DNA of 64,000 nucleotides, taken from contig NZ_CP109017.1 of the NCBI RefSeq assembly GCF_036226765.1, forward strand, positions 2,681,501-2,745,500, in the 5' to 3' direction. How positions within the stretch are numbered: the stretch's first letter is position 1; each line of letters opens with the position of its first letter. The notes under the pieces were generated by a model that was not told where the DNA came from, searched no databases, and saw only the letters and a list, made by a program, of their open reading frames with translations. The DNA comes from Streptomyces sp. NBC_00670 (GTDB taxonomy: Bacteria; Actinomycetota; Actinomycetes; Streptomycetales; Streptomycetaceae). Positions 1-7,617 of this stretch are shown here, piece after piece. Both the position numbers and the translations under genes were made by a program.

Positions 1-981
1 GCCGAGTACGCGGCGATCCTCGGCTTGGCGCTCGGCGACCGCGTCGAGCAGTGGATCACCGTGAACGAACCCTGGTGCAGCGCCTTCCTCGGCTACTGCT
101 CCGGCGTGCACGCCCCGGGGCGCACCGACCCGGAGGCGTCGCTGCGCGCCGCGCACCACCTCAACCTCGCGCACGGCCTGGGCACGACCGCCCTGCGGGC
201 CACGATGCCGGCCCGCAACACCGTCGCCGTCAGCCTCAACTCCCAGGTGATACGCCCGCTGTCGCAGGACCCGGCCGACCTGGACGCGGCGCAGCGGATC
301 GACGACCTGGCCAACGGCGTCTTCCACGGCCCGATGCTGCACGGGGCGTACCCGGAGACGCTGATCAAGGCGACCCGGTCGGTCACCGACTGGGGCTTCA
401 TCCAGCAGGGCGACCTGGTCCTCACCCACCAGCCGCTGGACGCGCTCGGCCTGAACTACTACACGCCGGCCCTGGTGAGCGCCGCGGAGAACGCGCCGTC
501 CGGTCCGCGTGCCGACGGCCACGGCGCGAGCGAGCACGCCCCCTGGCCGGGCGCCGACGACGTGGCCTTCCACCAGACGCCGGGCGACCGAACGGCGATG
601 GGCTGGACGGTCGACCCGACCGGGCTGCACGAACTGGTCATGCGCTACGCCCGCGAGGCACCCGGACTGCCGCTGTACATCACCGAGAACGGTGCCGCGT
701 ACGACGACGTCCCGGACGCCGACGGCACGGTGCACGACCCGGAGCGCATCGCCTACCTGCGCGGCCACCTCTCGGCGGTGCGCCGCGCGATCGACGAGGG
801 CGCCCCCGTGCGGGGCTACTACCTGTGGTCCCTGATGGACAACTTCGAATGGGCGTACGGCTACGAGAAGCGCTTCGGCGCGGTGTACGTGGACTACGAC
901 ACCCTGGCCCGCACCCCGAAGTCGAGCGCCCACTGGTACGGCCGGGCCGCCCGCACCGGCACGCTCCCGCCTCACCCCTAG
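1..981 (+). CDS. GH1 family beta-glucosidase, 3' part
   Basis: The frame is open from the first base, so the gene starts upstream of the window and only about 326 C-terminal residues are present. Glycoside hydrolase family 1 enzymes hydrolyse beta-glucosides by a retaining mechanism. The acid/base motif TVNEP lies at about bases 58-72, and the nucleophile motif ITENG at about 676-690. The C-terminal [18 protein letters not shown] segment is the usual GH1 aglycone and substrate-binding signature. It ends in TAG at 981 and is convergent with the chitinase gene. In Streptomyces such enzymes are usually intracellular and act on imported cellobiose or similar disaccharides. The family call is firm; the exact substrate is not. 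Confidence 0.93.
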   Translation, partial: AEYAAILGLALGDRVEQWITVNEPWCSAFLGYCSGVHAPGRTDPEASLRAAHHLNLAHGLGTTALRATMPARNTVAVSLNSQVIRPLSQDPADLDAAQRIDDLANGVFHGPMLHGAYPETLIKATRSVTDWGFIQQGDLVLTHQPLDALGLNYYTPALVSAAENAPSGPRADGHGASEHAPWPGADDVAFHQTPGDRTAMGWTVDPTGLHELVMRYAREAPGLPLYITENGAAYDDVPDADGTVHDPERIAYLRGHLSAVRRAIDEGAPVRGYYLWSLMDNFEWAYGYEKRFGAVYVDYDTLARTPKSSAHWYGRAARTGTLPPHP

Positions 982-1043
982 ACCACCGTGCCCGCGCCAC
1001 AACCCGCCCCGCCCGGCGCGGGCACGGTCATCGCACCCCGCGG

Positions 1044-1125
1044 TGGGCGCCCCTGAAGGGGCGCCCCGTAAGGGGCGCGGGGAACTGCGCGACAAGCCCC
1101 CACCGGCCGTCAGCCGACCACGCAC
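1044..1125. repeat. Dispersed GC-rich palindromic repeat, copy 1
   Basis: The core reads GCGCCCCGTAAGGGGCGCGG followed by GGAACTGCGCGA. Related copies occur at about 38868-38930 (same orientation), and shorter or inverted cores at 3073-3110, 22218-22240 and 35690-35707. The core can fold into a hairpin. It looks like a REP-type intergenic repeat of Streptomyces; function unknown. Confidence 0.6.
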
Positions 1126-1180
1126 CCCCGCGGCCCAAGGAACGCGCAGGGCAGGGGCGGCGGGGGCGAAGAAAAAAGCC

Positions 1181-1218
1181 CCGGCCCGGCCGGCGTAAGC
1201 GGACGCCGGCCGGGCCGG
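1181..1218 (-). terminator. Strong hairpin terminator for the chitinase gene
   Basis: A perfect 16-bp stem (CCGGCCCGGCCGGCGT and its complement) closes a 6-base loop. On the minus strand it is followed by GGCTTTTTTC, the U-tract expected of an intrinsic terminator. It lies about 150 bp past the chitinase stop codon. Confidence 0.75.
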
Positions 1219-1288
1219 TCACGGGGGACGGGGCGCGGTCCTGGTGGGGGGGTTTCGTGGGGAAGCGGACCGCGCCCCGCGCTGAACG

Positions 1289-1321
1289 GGAGCTGCCCGG
1301 CGGAGGGCGCCGGGCAGCTCC
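1289..1321 (-). terminator. Hairpin just downstream of the chitinase gene
   Basis: A 14-bp stem (GGAGCTGCCCGGCG and its complement) with a 5-base loop sits about 50 bp past the chitinase stop. No U-tract follows, as is common for Streptomyces terminators. It could also serve the convergent beta-glucosidase transcript. Confidence 0.55.
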
Positions 1322-1371
1322 TCTCCCGGAGGAGGCCTCAGGGAGAACTCCCGCAGGTCACAGCCGGCCCC

Positions 1372-2841
1372 CTACTTGTACGCCCCGAAGGCCTTCGAGA
1401 AGTCGAACGCCCCCTGTGTGATCGAGCTGCACGTCGCGTCCGCCGTGTTCTTCGCCCCACCCGCACACTGCTTGTCCCGCGTCGCCGACCACATCGACAG
1501 CCACCCCAGCCCCTTCGACTTCGCGAAGTCCACCAGCTGCGTGGCGTCGTCGACCTTGAACACCTCCGTCGACACGTCGTTGACGCCGATCATCGGCGTG
1601 ACCGCGACCGCCTTCCAGGCCGCACTGTCCGACAGCCCGAGCACGCTCTTGATCTGGGCCTGGGTGGCCGTGGCCGCCTGGATCGCGTAACCGCCCATGT
1701 CCCCGTTGTACGAGGCCCCGTAGTCCATCGCCATGATGTTGACGGCGGAGATCTTCACGCCGTTGGACTTGGCGTTGGACAGCAGGTTGACGCCGTCCTG
1801 GGTCAGCCCTTCCGGCATGACGGGCAGGGTGAAGGAGACGTCGAGCCCGGAGTGCGACTGCTGGAGCTTGGCGATGGCCTGGGCGCGCCGGGTGTTGGCC
1901 GCGGTGTTCGGCAGCGCACCGCCCTCGATGTCGAAGTCGACCTTGGTCAGCTTGTACGTGTCCACGACCTTGCCGTACGCCGCCGCCAGCGCGTCGGCCG
2001 AGGAGCAGGTCGTACCGAGCTCGGAGCCGGACGCGCCGCCGAAGGAGACGCGGACGTCGCCGCCCTTGTCCCGCAGCTTGCCTATCTGCGCGGCGACCGC
2101 GTCGCTGCCCAGGTCGCTGACGCCGCCCCACTTGGGGGTGCAGCCGCCGCCGTCGGTGACGAAGGCGAGGTTGTAGTCCTTCACCCCGGTGGCGTCGGCC
2201 GCGGCGAGCAGGTCGAAGGCGGGGTAGAGGGAGGTGTCGACGTACGGGGCGAAGCCGGCGCTGCCCGCGCTGCCGTTGCCGGTGTCCGGGGTCGACGGGC
2301 TGGAGCTCGGCTTGGGGTCGGAACTCTGCGACGGCGTGCTCTTGGTGGGCTCCGCGGTCGGCTCGGAGGTGGCCGTCTCCGAGGGGCGCCCGCTCGGCTC
2401 GGGGGTGGCGCCGTCGTCGGCGGAGCAGCTCGCGCCGTCGATGCGGCAACCGGTGGGGTCGCCCTTGCCGTTGACGACGAAGCCGACGGTGACGGACTCG
2501 TTCGCCGCGAGCCCGTCCTTGTCCCAGGACGGGGCCGTCACGGTGACGTGCTGCCCGCTCACCTTCGACGTGGCGTTCCACAGCGAGCTGATCTTCGCAC
2601 CGGAGGGCAGGTCGAACTCCAGCGTCCAGTCGGACTCCTTGGAGCCGCTCTCGTTGGTGACGACGTACTGGGCGGTGTAGCCGGTCTCCCAGGTGCTGGA
2701 CTTGGTGTAGACGGCACCGACGCCGGCCGCGTGCGCGGTACCGGTGAGCGCGAAGGCGCCGCCGCCCGCCACGGCCGCGGCGACGACGCCGCCGATCACC
2801 TTGTTCCTGCCGCTGACCTTGCGCCGGTGCGTACTGCTCAT
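1372..2841 (-). CDS. Secreted chitinase, CBM2 plus GH18
   Basis: 489 residues. A positively charged N-terminus, a hydrophobic stretch (about 14-34) and an AHA cleavage site near residue 39 form a Sec signal peptide. Residues about 40-142 are a CBM2 carbohydrate-binding module (WETGYTAQYVVTNES), followed by a Pro/Thr/Ser linker (145-190). The catalytic GH18 domain runs from about 197 to the end. The DxDxE active site is VDFDIEGG with the catalytic acid Glu306. The enzyme should cleave beta-1,4-GlcNAc linkages outside the cell. The domain order and the short bacterial GH18 form resemble exochitinases of Streptomyces. A candidate DasR operator lies upstream. The start at 2841 is preceded by a purine-rich region. 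Confidence 0.93.
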   Translation of the reverse strand: MSSTHRRKVSGRNKVIGGVVAAAVAGGGAFALTGTAHAAGVGAVYTKSSTWETGYTAQYVVTNESGSKESDWTLEFDLPSGAKISSLWNATSKVSGQHVTVTAPSWDKDGLAANESVTVGFVVNGKGDPTGCRIDGASCSADDGATPEPSGRPSETATSEPTAEPTKSTPSQSSDPKPSSSPSTPDTGNGSAGSAGFAPYVDTSLYPAFDLLAAADATGVKDYNLAFVTDGGGCTPKWGGVSDLGSDAVAAQIGKLRDKGGDVRVSFGGASGSELGTTCSSADALAAAYGKVVDTYKLTKVDFDIEGGALPNTAANTRRAQAIAKLQQSHSGLDVSFTLPVMPEGLTQDGVNLLSNAKSNGVKISAVNIMAMDYGASYNGDMGGYAIQAATATQAQIKSVLGLSDSAAWKAVAVTPMIGVNDVSTEVFKVDDATQLVDFAKSKGLGWLSMWSATRDKQCAGGAKNTADATCSSITQGAFDFSKAFGAYK

Positions 2842-2977
2842 CAGGTGCCTGCTTTCGACTGCTCACGGGAGTGGGGGTGCGGCAGAAAGCTAGCGGGCCG
2901 GATTCCGGCGGATCGCCCGAATCCGGACGGGGGGTGGGGATCTTAGGGTGCGCTTAAGGAAGGGATCGGAGGGGGTT

Positions 2978-2993
2978 AAAGGTAGAGACCAAT
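2978..2993 (-). promoter_or_regulatory. Candidate DasR operator (dre) upstream of the chitinase gene
   Basis: Read on the minus strand the site is ATTGGTCTCTACCTTT. It matches the DasR consensus (ACTGGTCTAGACCAGT) at about 11 of 16 positions, including the GGTCT and ACC half-site cores. It lies about 140 bp before the chitinase start, where dre sites and chitinase promoters usually occur in Streptomyces. This is an inference from one imperfect match. Confidence 0.45.
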
Positions 2994-3021
2994 CTCGGCG
3001 CGGAGGGTTCGTTCGGGGTGC

Positions 3022-4542
3022 CTAAGAGCTCGGGTGCGTGGCGTTGTTCGGCGGGTGCGGGCTCGTCGTGGTTGCTCGCGCCGTTCCCCGCGCCCCTGAC
3101 GGGGCGCTCCGCTTGCGCTTGCGCATGCGGGCCCGGTGCCCTCGGCGGCCGCCCGTCGTCGTGCCGCAGCCGTCGAGCTGTATCCAGATGCGGACCTCCG
3201 TGCCGCCGAGCACCGACGAGCCGATGCGGACGTCGCCGCCCGTCGACTCGGCCAGGCGGCGCACGATGTCGAGGCCCAGCCCCGTCGAGCCGTCGTTGCC
3301 CGAGCCGCGGCCGCGGGCCATCGCGGCGTCGGGGTCCGTGATGCCGGGGCCGGCGTCGGAGACGAGCACGATCACCGCGTCCTCCGCGTTGTGCACGTCG
3401 ACCGCGAAGGCGGTGCCCTCCGGGGTGTGCCGGAAGACGTTGCCGAGCAGGGCGTCGAGCGCGGCGGCCAGGTCGGCGCGGGCCACGGGTATGCGTACCG
3501 GCCGGTCGATGCCGGCCGTGCGCACCTTGCGTCCCTCGTCCTCGGCGAGCGCGGACCAGAACTCCATGCGTTCGCGCACCACTTCCGCCGCGTCGCACCC
3601 CGCCCCGGGGCCGGGCGCGGCCGTCTGCGGCTTGGCCTCGCGGGCCGTGCGGATGATGGTGTCGACCTCGCGCTCCAGCTGGGCGACGGCGGCCCGGGTC
3701 TGGTCGGCGGCCGGACCCTCGCCGAGCGAGGCCGCGTTCAGCCGCAGCACCGTCAGCGGGGTGCGCAGCCGGTGCGACAGGTCGGCGGCCAGTTCCCGTT
3801 CGTTGGCGAGCAGTTGGACGACCTGATCGGCCATGGAGTTGAACGCGACCGCCGCGAGCCGCAGTTCGGTCGGCCCCTCCTCGGGCACCCGGGCGCCCAG
3901 CTTCCCCTCCCCCAGTTCGTGCGCGCCCTCGACCAGGCGCTGCGCGGGCTGCACCATGCGCACGCCGAGCCGGTCGGCGACGGCGACCGAGCCGACGACG
4001 AGCGCGGCGCCGACGGCGGCGAGCACCGCCCAGGCCGTGCCGACGCCGTTGGTGACCTCGGCCTCGGGCACGTACACCTCGACCACGGCGATGGCCCCGG
4101 AACCGATCGCGACGGGTTGCAGCAGGGTGAAGCCGCCCGCCACCTCACTGGTGGAGGCCCGGCCCAGCTTCCGGGTGGCCTCGATGTCCTTGTCGGCGGC
4201 GCGCTGCCGGCCGAGGTCGAGCGCCTTCGCGGCGCCCTCGCCCTCACCGCCGGCCCCGCCCTCGCCGCTGACGCCGGCACCGCTGTCGTCGGTCGGTGAC
4301 GCCGCCGGTATGTGCACCGCGATGCCCTCGTCGTCGGAGCCGGCCGAGGCGACGACGCGCTCCAGCTGGTCCCGCTGGGTGGTGATGGACAGCGCGGGCG
4401 CCACCGCCGCCGCCTCCCGCTCGGCGTTGGAGAAGGCGCGGTCGCGTGCCATCTCCTTGATGACCAGGCCGAGCGGCACCGCGAAGGCGACCACGACCAT
4501 GGTGGTCACCGCCACGCACACCTTGACCAGTGCCCACCTCAT
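3022..4542 (-). CDS. Membrane sensor histidine kinase
   Basis: 506 residues. TM1 spans about 5-28 and TM2 about 168-190, enclosing an extracytoplasmic sensor region with a Gly/Ala/Glu-rich insert near 85-108. HAMP follows (about 191-245), then the phosphoacceptor helix with SHRLRTPL and His257, in the HRLRTPL variant common in actinobacteria. The ATPase region has N, G1 (DAGPGI) and G2 (GSTGLGLDIV) boxes. The start overlaps the response-regulator stop by ATGA, so the two form an operon. The last roughly 30 residues are Arg/Ser-rich and are encoded by a dispersed GC-rich repeat, so the C-terminus was probably extended by that repeat. Signal unknown. Confidence 0.92.
   Translation of the reverse strand: MRWALVKVCVAVTTMVVVAFAVPLGLVIKEMARDRAFSNAEREAAAVAPALSITTQRDQLERVVASAGSDDEGIAVHIPAASPTDDSGAGVSGEGGAGGEGEGAAKALDLGRQRAADKDIEATRKLGRASTSEVAGGFTLLQPVAIGSGAIAVVEVYVPEAEVTNGVGTAWAVLAAVGAALVVGSVAVADRLGVRMVQPAQRLVEGAHELGEGKLGARVPEEGPTELRLAAVAFNSMADQVVQLLANERELAADLSHRLRTPLTVLRLNAASLGEGPAADQTRAAVAQLEREVDTIIRTAREAKPQTAAPGPGAGCDAAEVVRERMEFWSALAEDEGRKVRTAGIDRPVRIPVARADLAAALDALLGNVFRHTPEGTAFAVDVHNAEDAVIVLVSDAGPGITDPDAAMARGRGSGNDGSTGLGLDIVRRLAESTGGDVRIGSSVLGGTEVRIWIQLDGCGTTTGGRRGHRARMRKRKRSAPSGARGTARATTTSPHPPNNATHPSS
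3073..3110. repeat. Dispersed GC-rich palindromic repeat core inside the kinase 3' end
   Basis: The inverse complement of the core seen at 1060-1090 (GCGCCCCGTCAGGGGCGCGG then GGAAC). Here it lies inside the kinase reading frame and encodes part of its Arg-rich tail. Confidence 0.5.
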
Positions 4543-5243
4543 GACAGCGGCTCCGCTCTCGGCGGCTCCAGCTTCACGCCCACGCCGCGCAGCGTGTGCA
4601 GATAGCGGGGCCTGGCCGCCGTCTCCCCCAGCTTCCGGCGCAGCCAGGAGAGGTGGACGTCGATGGTCTGGTCGTCGCCGTAGGACTGCTGCCACACCTC
4701 GGCGAGCAGTTCCTTGCGGGGGACGACCACGCCGGGGCGGCCGGCGAGGAAGGCGAGCAGGTCGAACTCGCGCCGGGTCAGGTCCAGTCGGACCCCGTCG
4801 AGTTCCGCCTGGCGGCGCAGGGGGTCGATGGCGAGCCCGCCGACCCGGATCACCGTGGACACCGGTGCCTCGCCCGCGCCGGACCGGGCCCGGCGCAGCA
4901 CGGCGGCCATCCGGGCGGAGAGGTGCTCGACGGAGAACGGCTTGGTCAGATAGTCGTCGGCGCCCGCGTTGAGCAGCCGAACGACCTCCGTCTCGTCGTC
5001 CCGCGCGGTGGCCACTATCACCGGTACGTCGGTGATGCCGCGCAGCATCTTCAGCGCCTCGGAGCCGTCCAGATCGGGCAGTCCGAGGTCGAGTATCACG
5101 ACGTCGAACGAGAAGTGGGCGACCTCGCGCAGCGCCGCGAGCGCGGTGCCGACACTGCGCACGGTGTGCGCGGCGTCGGTCAGATGCCGGATGAGCGCGG
5201 AGCGTACGAACTGGTCGTCCTCGACCACGAGCACACTTGCCAT
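4539..5243 (-). CDS. OmpR/PhoB-family response regulator
   Basis: 234 residues. The N-terminal receiver has acidic residues Asp9/Asp10, phosphoacceptor Asp52 in ILDLGLPDLDG and the conserved Lys in DDYLTKPF. The C-terminal winged helix (about 128-228) ends in the typical TLRGVGVKLE wing. It should bind DNA after phosphorylation by the kinase whose gene overlaps its stop codon by 4 bp. The start at 5243 was chosen because MASVLVVEDD is the canonical receiver beginning, although an open frame continues 40 codons upstream. Target genes are unknown; the divergent secreted-protein gene at 5365 is a plausible one. Confidence 0.92.
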   Translation of the reverse strand: MASVLVVEDDQFVRSALIRHLTDAAHTVRSVGTALAALREVAHFSFDVVILDLGLPDLDGSEALKMLRGITDVPVIVATARDDETEVVRLLNAGADDYLTKPFSVEHLSARMAAVLRRARSGAGEAPVSTVIRVGGLAIDPLRRQAELDGVRLDLTRREFDLLAFLAGRPGVVVPRKELLAEVWQQSYGDDQTIDVHLSWLRRKLGETAARPRYLHTLRGVGVKLEPPRAEPLS

Positions 5244-5364
5244 GCGCCGCACCGTACGCCATGCGTGCGGGGCCGTCCGGAGCCTGTGGACAACTCCACG
5301 ACGCACAACGGACATTCGAGACTGTGTGCGACTGGTGAGACACCCGTGGGGCGGGTGAGGCAAT

Positions 5365-5922
5365 ATGACAGCGATGTACAGAGGACTCGTTCACGTTCTG
5401 GCGTGGTCGCTCGCCACCGGCGCGGCGGTCACGCTGTCGTGGTGGGGTGTCCACACGGTCATGGCGGGGACCGCCTACGACCCGCCGCGCGCCCTGCCGA
5501 TCACGGCGGCCGGTGCGACGCAGGAGGCCCGGGCGCTGGCCAGCGCGACCAGCCGCGCGCCGAAGCCGACGAAGAGCCCGTCGCCGTCCCGCGAGCCGAA
5601 GTCGCCCGCGCCGTCCGGCACTTCGGCCCCCGCCTCCGCCCCGTCCTCCTCGCACGCACCGGCGCATTCGTCGAAGAGTTCGCCGCCGCCGGACACGTCC
5701 GGGCAGGTCAAGGGCTACGACACCGACGGCGGCCGGGTGGTGTTCGACATCGGCGAGACCTCGGCGACGCTGGTGTCGGCGACGCCGGGGGCCGGCTGGT
5801 CGATGCAGGTGTGGAAGACGGAGTCGTGGATCCGCGTGGAGTTCACCTCGGGCGCGGACAAGGTCTCGGTCTTCTGCACCTGGCACGACGGACCGCCGCA
5901 CGTGGACATCGGCACCTACTGA
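5365..5922 (+). CDS. Small secreted or membrane-anchored protein of unknown function
   Basis: 185 residues. A hydrophobic segment (about 7-30, VLAWSLATGAAVTLSWWGV) could be an uncleaved anchor or signal peptide. A Ser/Pro/Lys linker runs to about 110 and a compact beta-rich domain with WSMQVWKTESWIRVEF ends the protein. Such architecture is typical of exported actinomycete proteins of unknown role. ATG at 5374 is an alternative start. It is divergent from the two-component system at a distance of 121 bp, so it may be a target or an accessory sensor component; this is inference. Confidence 0.75.
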   Translation: MTAMYRGLVHVLAWSLATGAAVTLSWWGVHTVMAGTAYDPPRALPITAAGATQEARALASATSRAPKPTKSPSPSREPKSPAPSGTSAPASAPSSSHAPAHSSKSSPPPDTSGQVKGYDTDGGRVVFDIGETSATLVSATPGAGWSMQVWKTESWIRVEFTSGADKVSVFCTWHDGPPHVDIGTY

Positions 5923-5937
5923 CCCGCCTGCACCCTC

Positions 5938-6906
5938 TTAATCGAACACCGAGGGCGGCGGGGCCGGCGAGGCCACCGCGTCCGCGTCCGTGACCGGGCG
6001 CGCCCCGCCGGTGAAGTCGATCAGCGCCCTGCCGTGTTCGACCCGCGCGGAGTGCGGGTCCGAGGCGGCGCGGCGGGTGAGTTCGGCGACGGGCAGGGGC
6101 AGGCCGGAGGCGACGAGAATCGCGTTGCCGAAGCGCCGGCCGCGCAGCACGGCCGGTTCGGCGACCAGCGCGAGTTCCGGGAAGACGGCGGCGGCCGTGG
6201 CGATCTGCCCGCGCAGATGGGCCAGCGGCGGACCGTCCGTCAGATTGGCCGCGTACAGTCCGCCGGCGCGCACCACCCGGCGCACGTCGGTGAGGAACTC
6301 CGTCGAGGTGAGGTGGGCCGGTGTCCGCGCCCCGTCGAACACGTCGGCGAGGACGACGTCGGCCCAGTCGTCCGGCAGTTTGGCGAGCCCCTCGCGGGCG
6401 TCGAGGGTGCGGACGCGGATCCGCGCCCGGGGGTCCAGCGGCAGCGCCTCGCGCACGAACCGCACCAGGGCGCCGTCGCGTTCGACGACCTGCTGGGTGG
6501 AGCGGGGCCGGGTGGCGGCGGTGTAGCGGGCGAGGGTGAAGGCGCCGCCGCCGAGGTGGGCGACGCGCAGCGGCCGGCCGGGCGGGGCGGCGAGGTCGAT
6601 CACATGGCCGAGGCGGCGTTGGTAGTCGAAGGTGAGGCGGGTGGGGTCGTCGAGGTCGACGTGCGACTGCGGGGCGCCGTCGAGGAACAGGCTCCAGGCG
6701 CGGGGGCGGTCGCGGTCGGGCGTCAGCCGGGCGAGCCCGCCGTCGACGGCCTCCTCGACCTCGGCTCCGGCCCGCCGGCCGCCGTCCCGGCCCCCGTCGC
6801 GTCCGCCGCGCCCACCGCCTTCACCGCGTCCGCCGCGCCCGGGTTCCGCGGCCTTCGCGGCCCTGTCGGCCCGCGGGGTTCCTGCCGCCTTCGCGCTCCT
6901 CGCCAT
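5938..6906 (-). CDS. Spermidine-synthase-like methyltransferase-fold protein
   Basis: 322 residues. After a low-complexity Gly/Arg-rich N-terminus (about 1-55) comes a Rossmann-type domain: VAHLGGGAFTLARY for nucleotide-cofactor binding, QQVVERDGALV for the acidic strand end, and VVLADVFDGARTPAHL in place of the aminopropyltransferase DSSDP-type motif. This is the pattern of the fused-MFS/spermidine synthase-like proteins of actinobacteria, which usually lack evidence of polyamine synthesis. The true start may lie downstream of the low-complexity part, since no good ribosome site is seen at 6906. Substrate not assigned. Confidence 0.8.
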   Translation of the reverse strand: MARSAKAAGTPRADRAAKAAEPGRGGRGEGGGRGGRDGGRDGGRRAGAEVEEAVDGGLARLTPDRDRPRAWSLFLDGAPQSHVDLDDPTRLTFDYQRRLGHVIDLAAPPGRPLRVAHLGGGAFTLARYTAATRPRSTQQVVERDGALVRFVREALPLDPRARIRVRTLDAREGLAKLPDDWADVVLADVFDGARTPAHLTSTEFLTDVRRVVRAGGLYAANLTDGPPLAHLRGQIATAAAVFPELALVAEPAVLRGRRFGNAILVASGLPLPVAELTRRAASDPHSARVEHGRALIDFTGGARPVTDADAVASPAPPPSVFD

Positions 6907-6978
6907 CCGTCCATTATCGACGGGGCGCGCGCCGGCTCGGCGTGGAGGGCCCCCGCCCGGGGCGACCGTCCGCGCAGG

Positions 6979-7365
6979 TCACCGGCAGCTGTCCGCCGCC
7001 CGGAGCAGCCGGGCGGCCTCGCCGAGCGCGTCCCGCAGCACCGCGGGGTCCGTGGCGGGCTCGGTGCCGCCCGGCGGCAGCAGCCACCCGCCGCCCGCGC
7101 CGGCCGGTTCGGGGGCGGCCAGGGCCGCGCCCCGGCCGTCCGTCTGCGTACAGGTGCTGCCCGGCACGTCCCAGGCGTCCGCCGTCCCGGGCGGCACCAG
7201 GAAGCCGAGGGTGTCGCAGTCGTCGTCGTGCAGGACGGGGCCGACGCGGTCGCCGGTGCCGCGGCGCAGGATGTCGACGGCCTCGAGTCCCTGCCGCGCG
7301 GGAACGGTCACCACATCGGGACCGCCCGGCGACGACAGCGACCTACGGGGATCGATCCTCTTCAT
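6979..7365 (-). CDS. Conserved hypothetical protein
   Basis: 128 residues, no family recognised. The start at 7365 (MKRIDPRR) is supported by GGGAGG five bases upstream; a GTG at 7380 is less likely. It contains DDDCDTLGFLVPPGTADAWDVPGSTC and looks like a small soluble protein with few cysteines. It sits alone between the spermidine-synthase-like gene (same strand) and a divergent regulator gene. Confidence 0.65.
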   Translation of the reverse strand: MKRIDPRRSLSSPGGPDVVTVPARQGLEAVDILRRGTGDRVGPVLHDDDCDTLGFLVPPGTADAWDVPGSTCTQTDGRGAALAAPEPAGAGGGWLLPPGGTEPATDPAVLRDALGEAARLLRAADSCR

Positions 7366-7617
7366 CCCGGCCTCCCACACGGCGTACCCCTCCTGACGGC
7401 TGAGCGGTCGGGAGCACGGGCGGCTCCCGGTCCACGGGGTTCAACGCGCGAGTCCGTCAACGGCTACGGCGCACACACCGCGCAAAGGATGGCACTTCAT
7501 GGCAGATCAGGGATGAGATATCCGGTTTGTAGCCAAACCTCGCATGACGGGATCCGGCGGACGGGTACGGTCCTGCTCCGTCGGACGGTTCGACGGAGTG
7601 CGAGAGAGGGCCCGGCC

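Larger units (their letters stand above)
982..1371. other. Intergenic region between convergent genes
   Basis: This 390-bp gap separates the ends of the beta-glucosidase and chitinase genes. It holds one copy of a dispersed GC-rich palindromic repeat (about 1044-1125) and two strong hairpins (1181-1218 and 1289-1321). No coding frame with convincing start and codon use was seen. Confidence 0.7.

Noticed and set aside
1028..1222. Small Arg-rich frame in the 982-1371 gap
   Set aside because: It crosses the repeat and a terminator hairpin and lacks a ribosome site.
3022..5901. Single 959-codon frame joining kinase and response-regulator region
   Set aside because: The upstream portion is out of frame with the response regulator; the kinase starts at the ATGA overlap at 4542.
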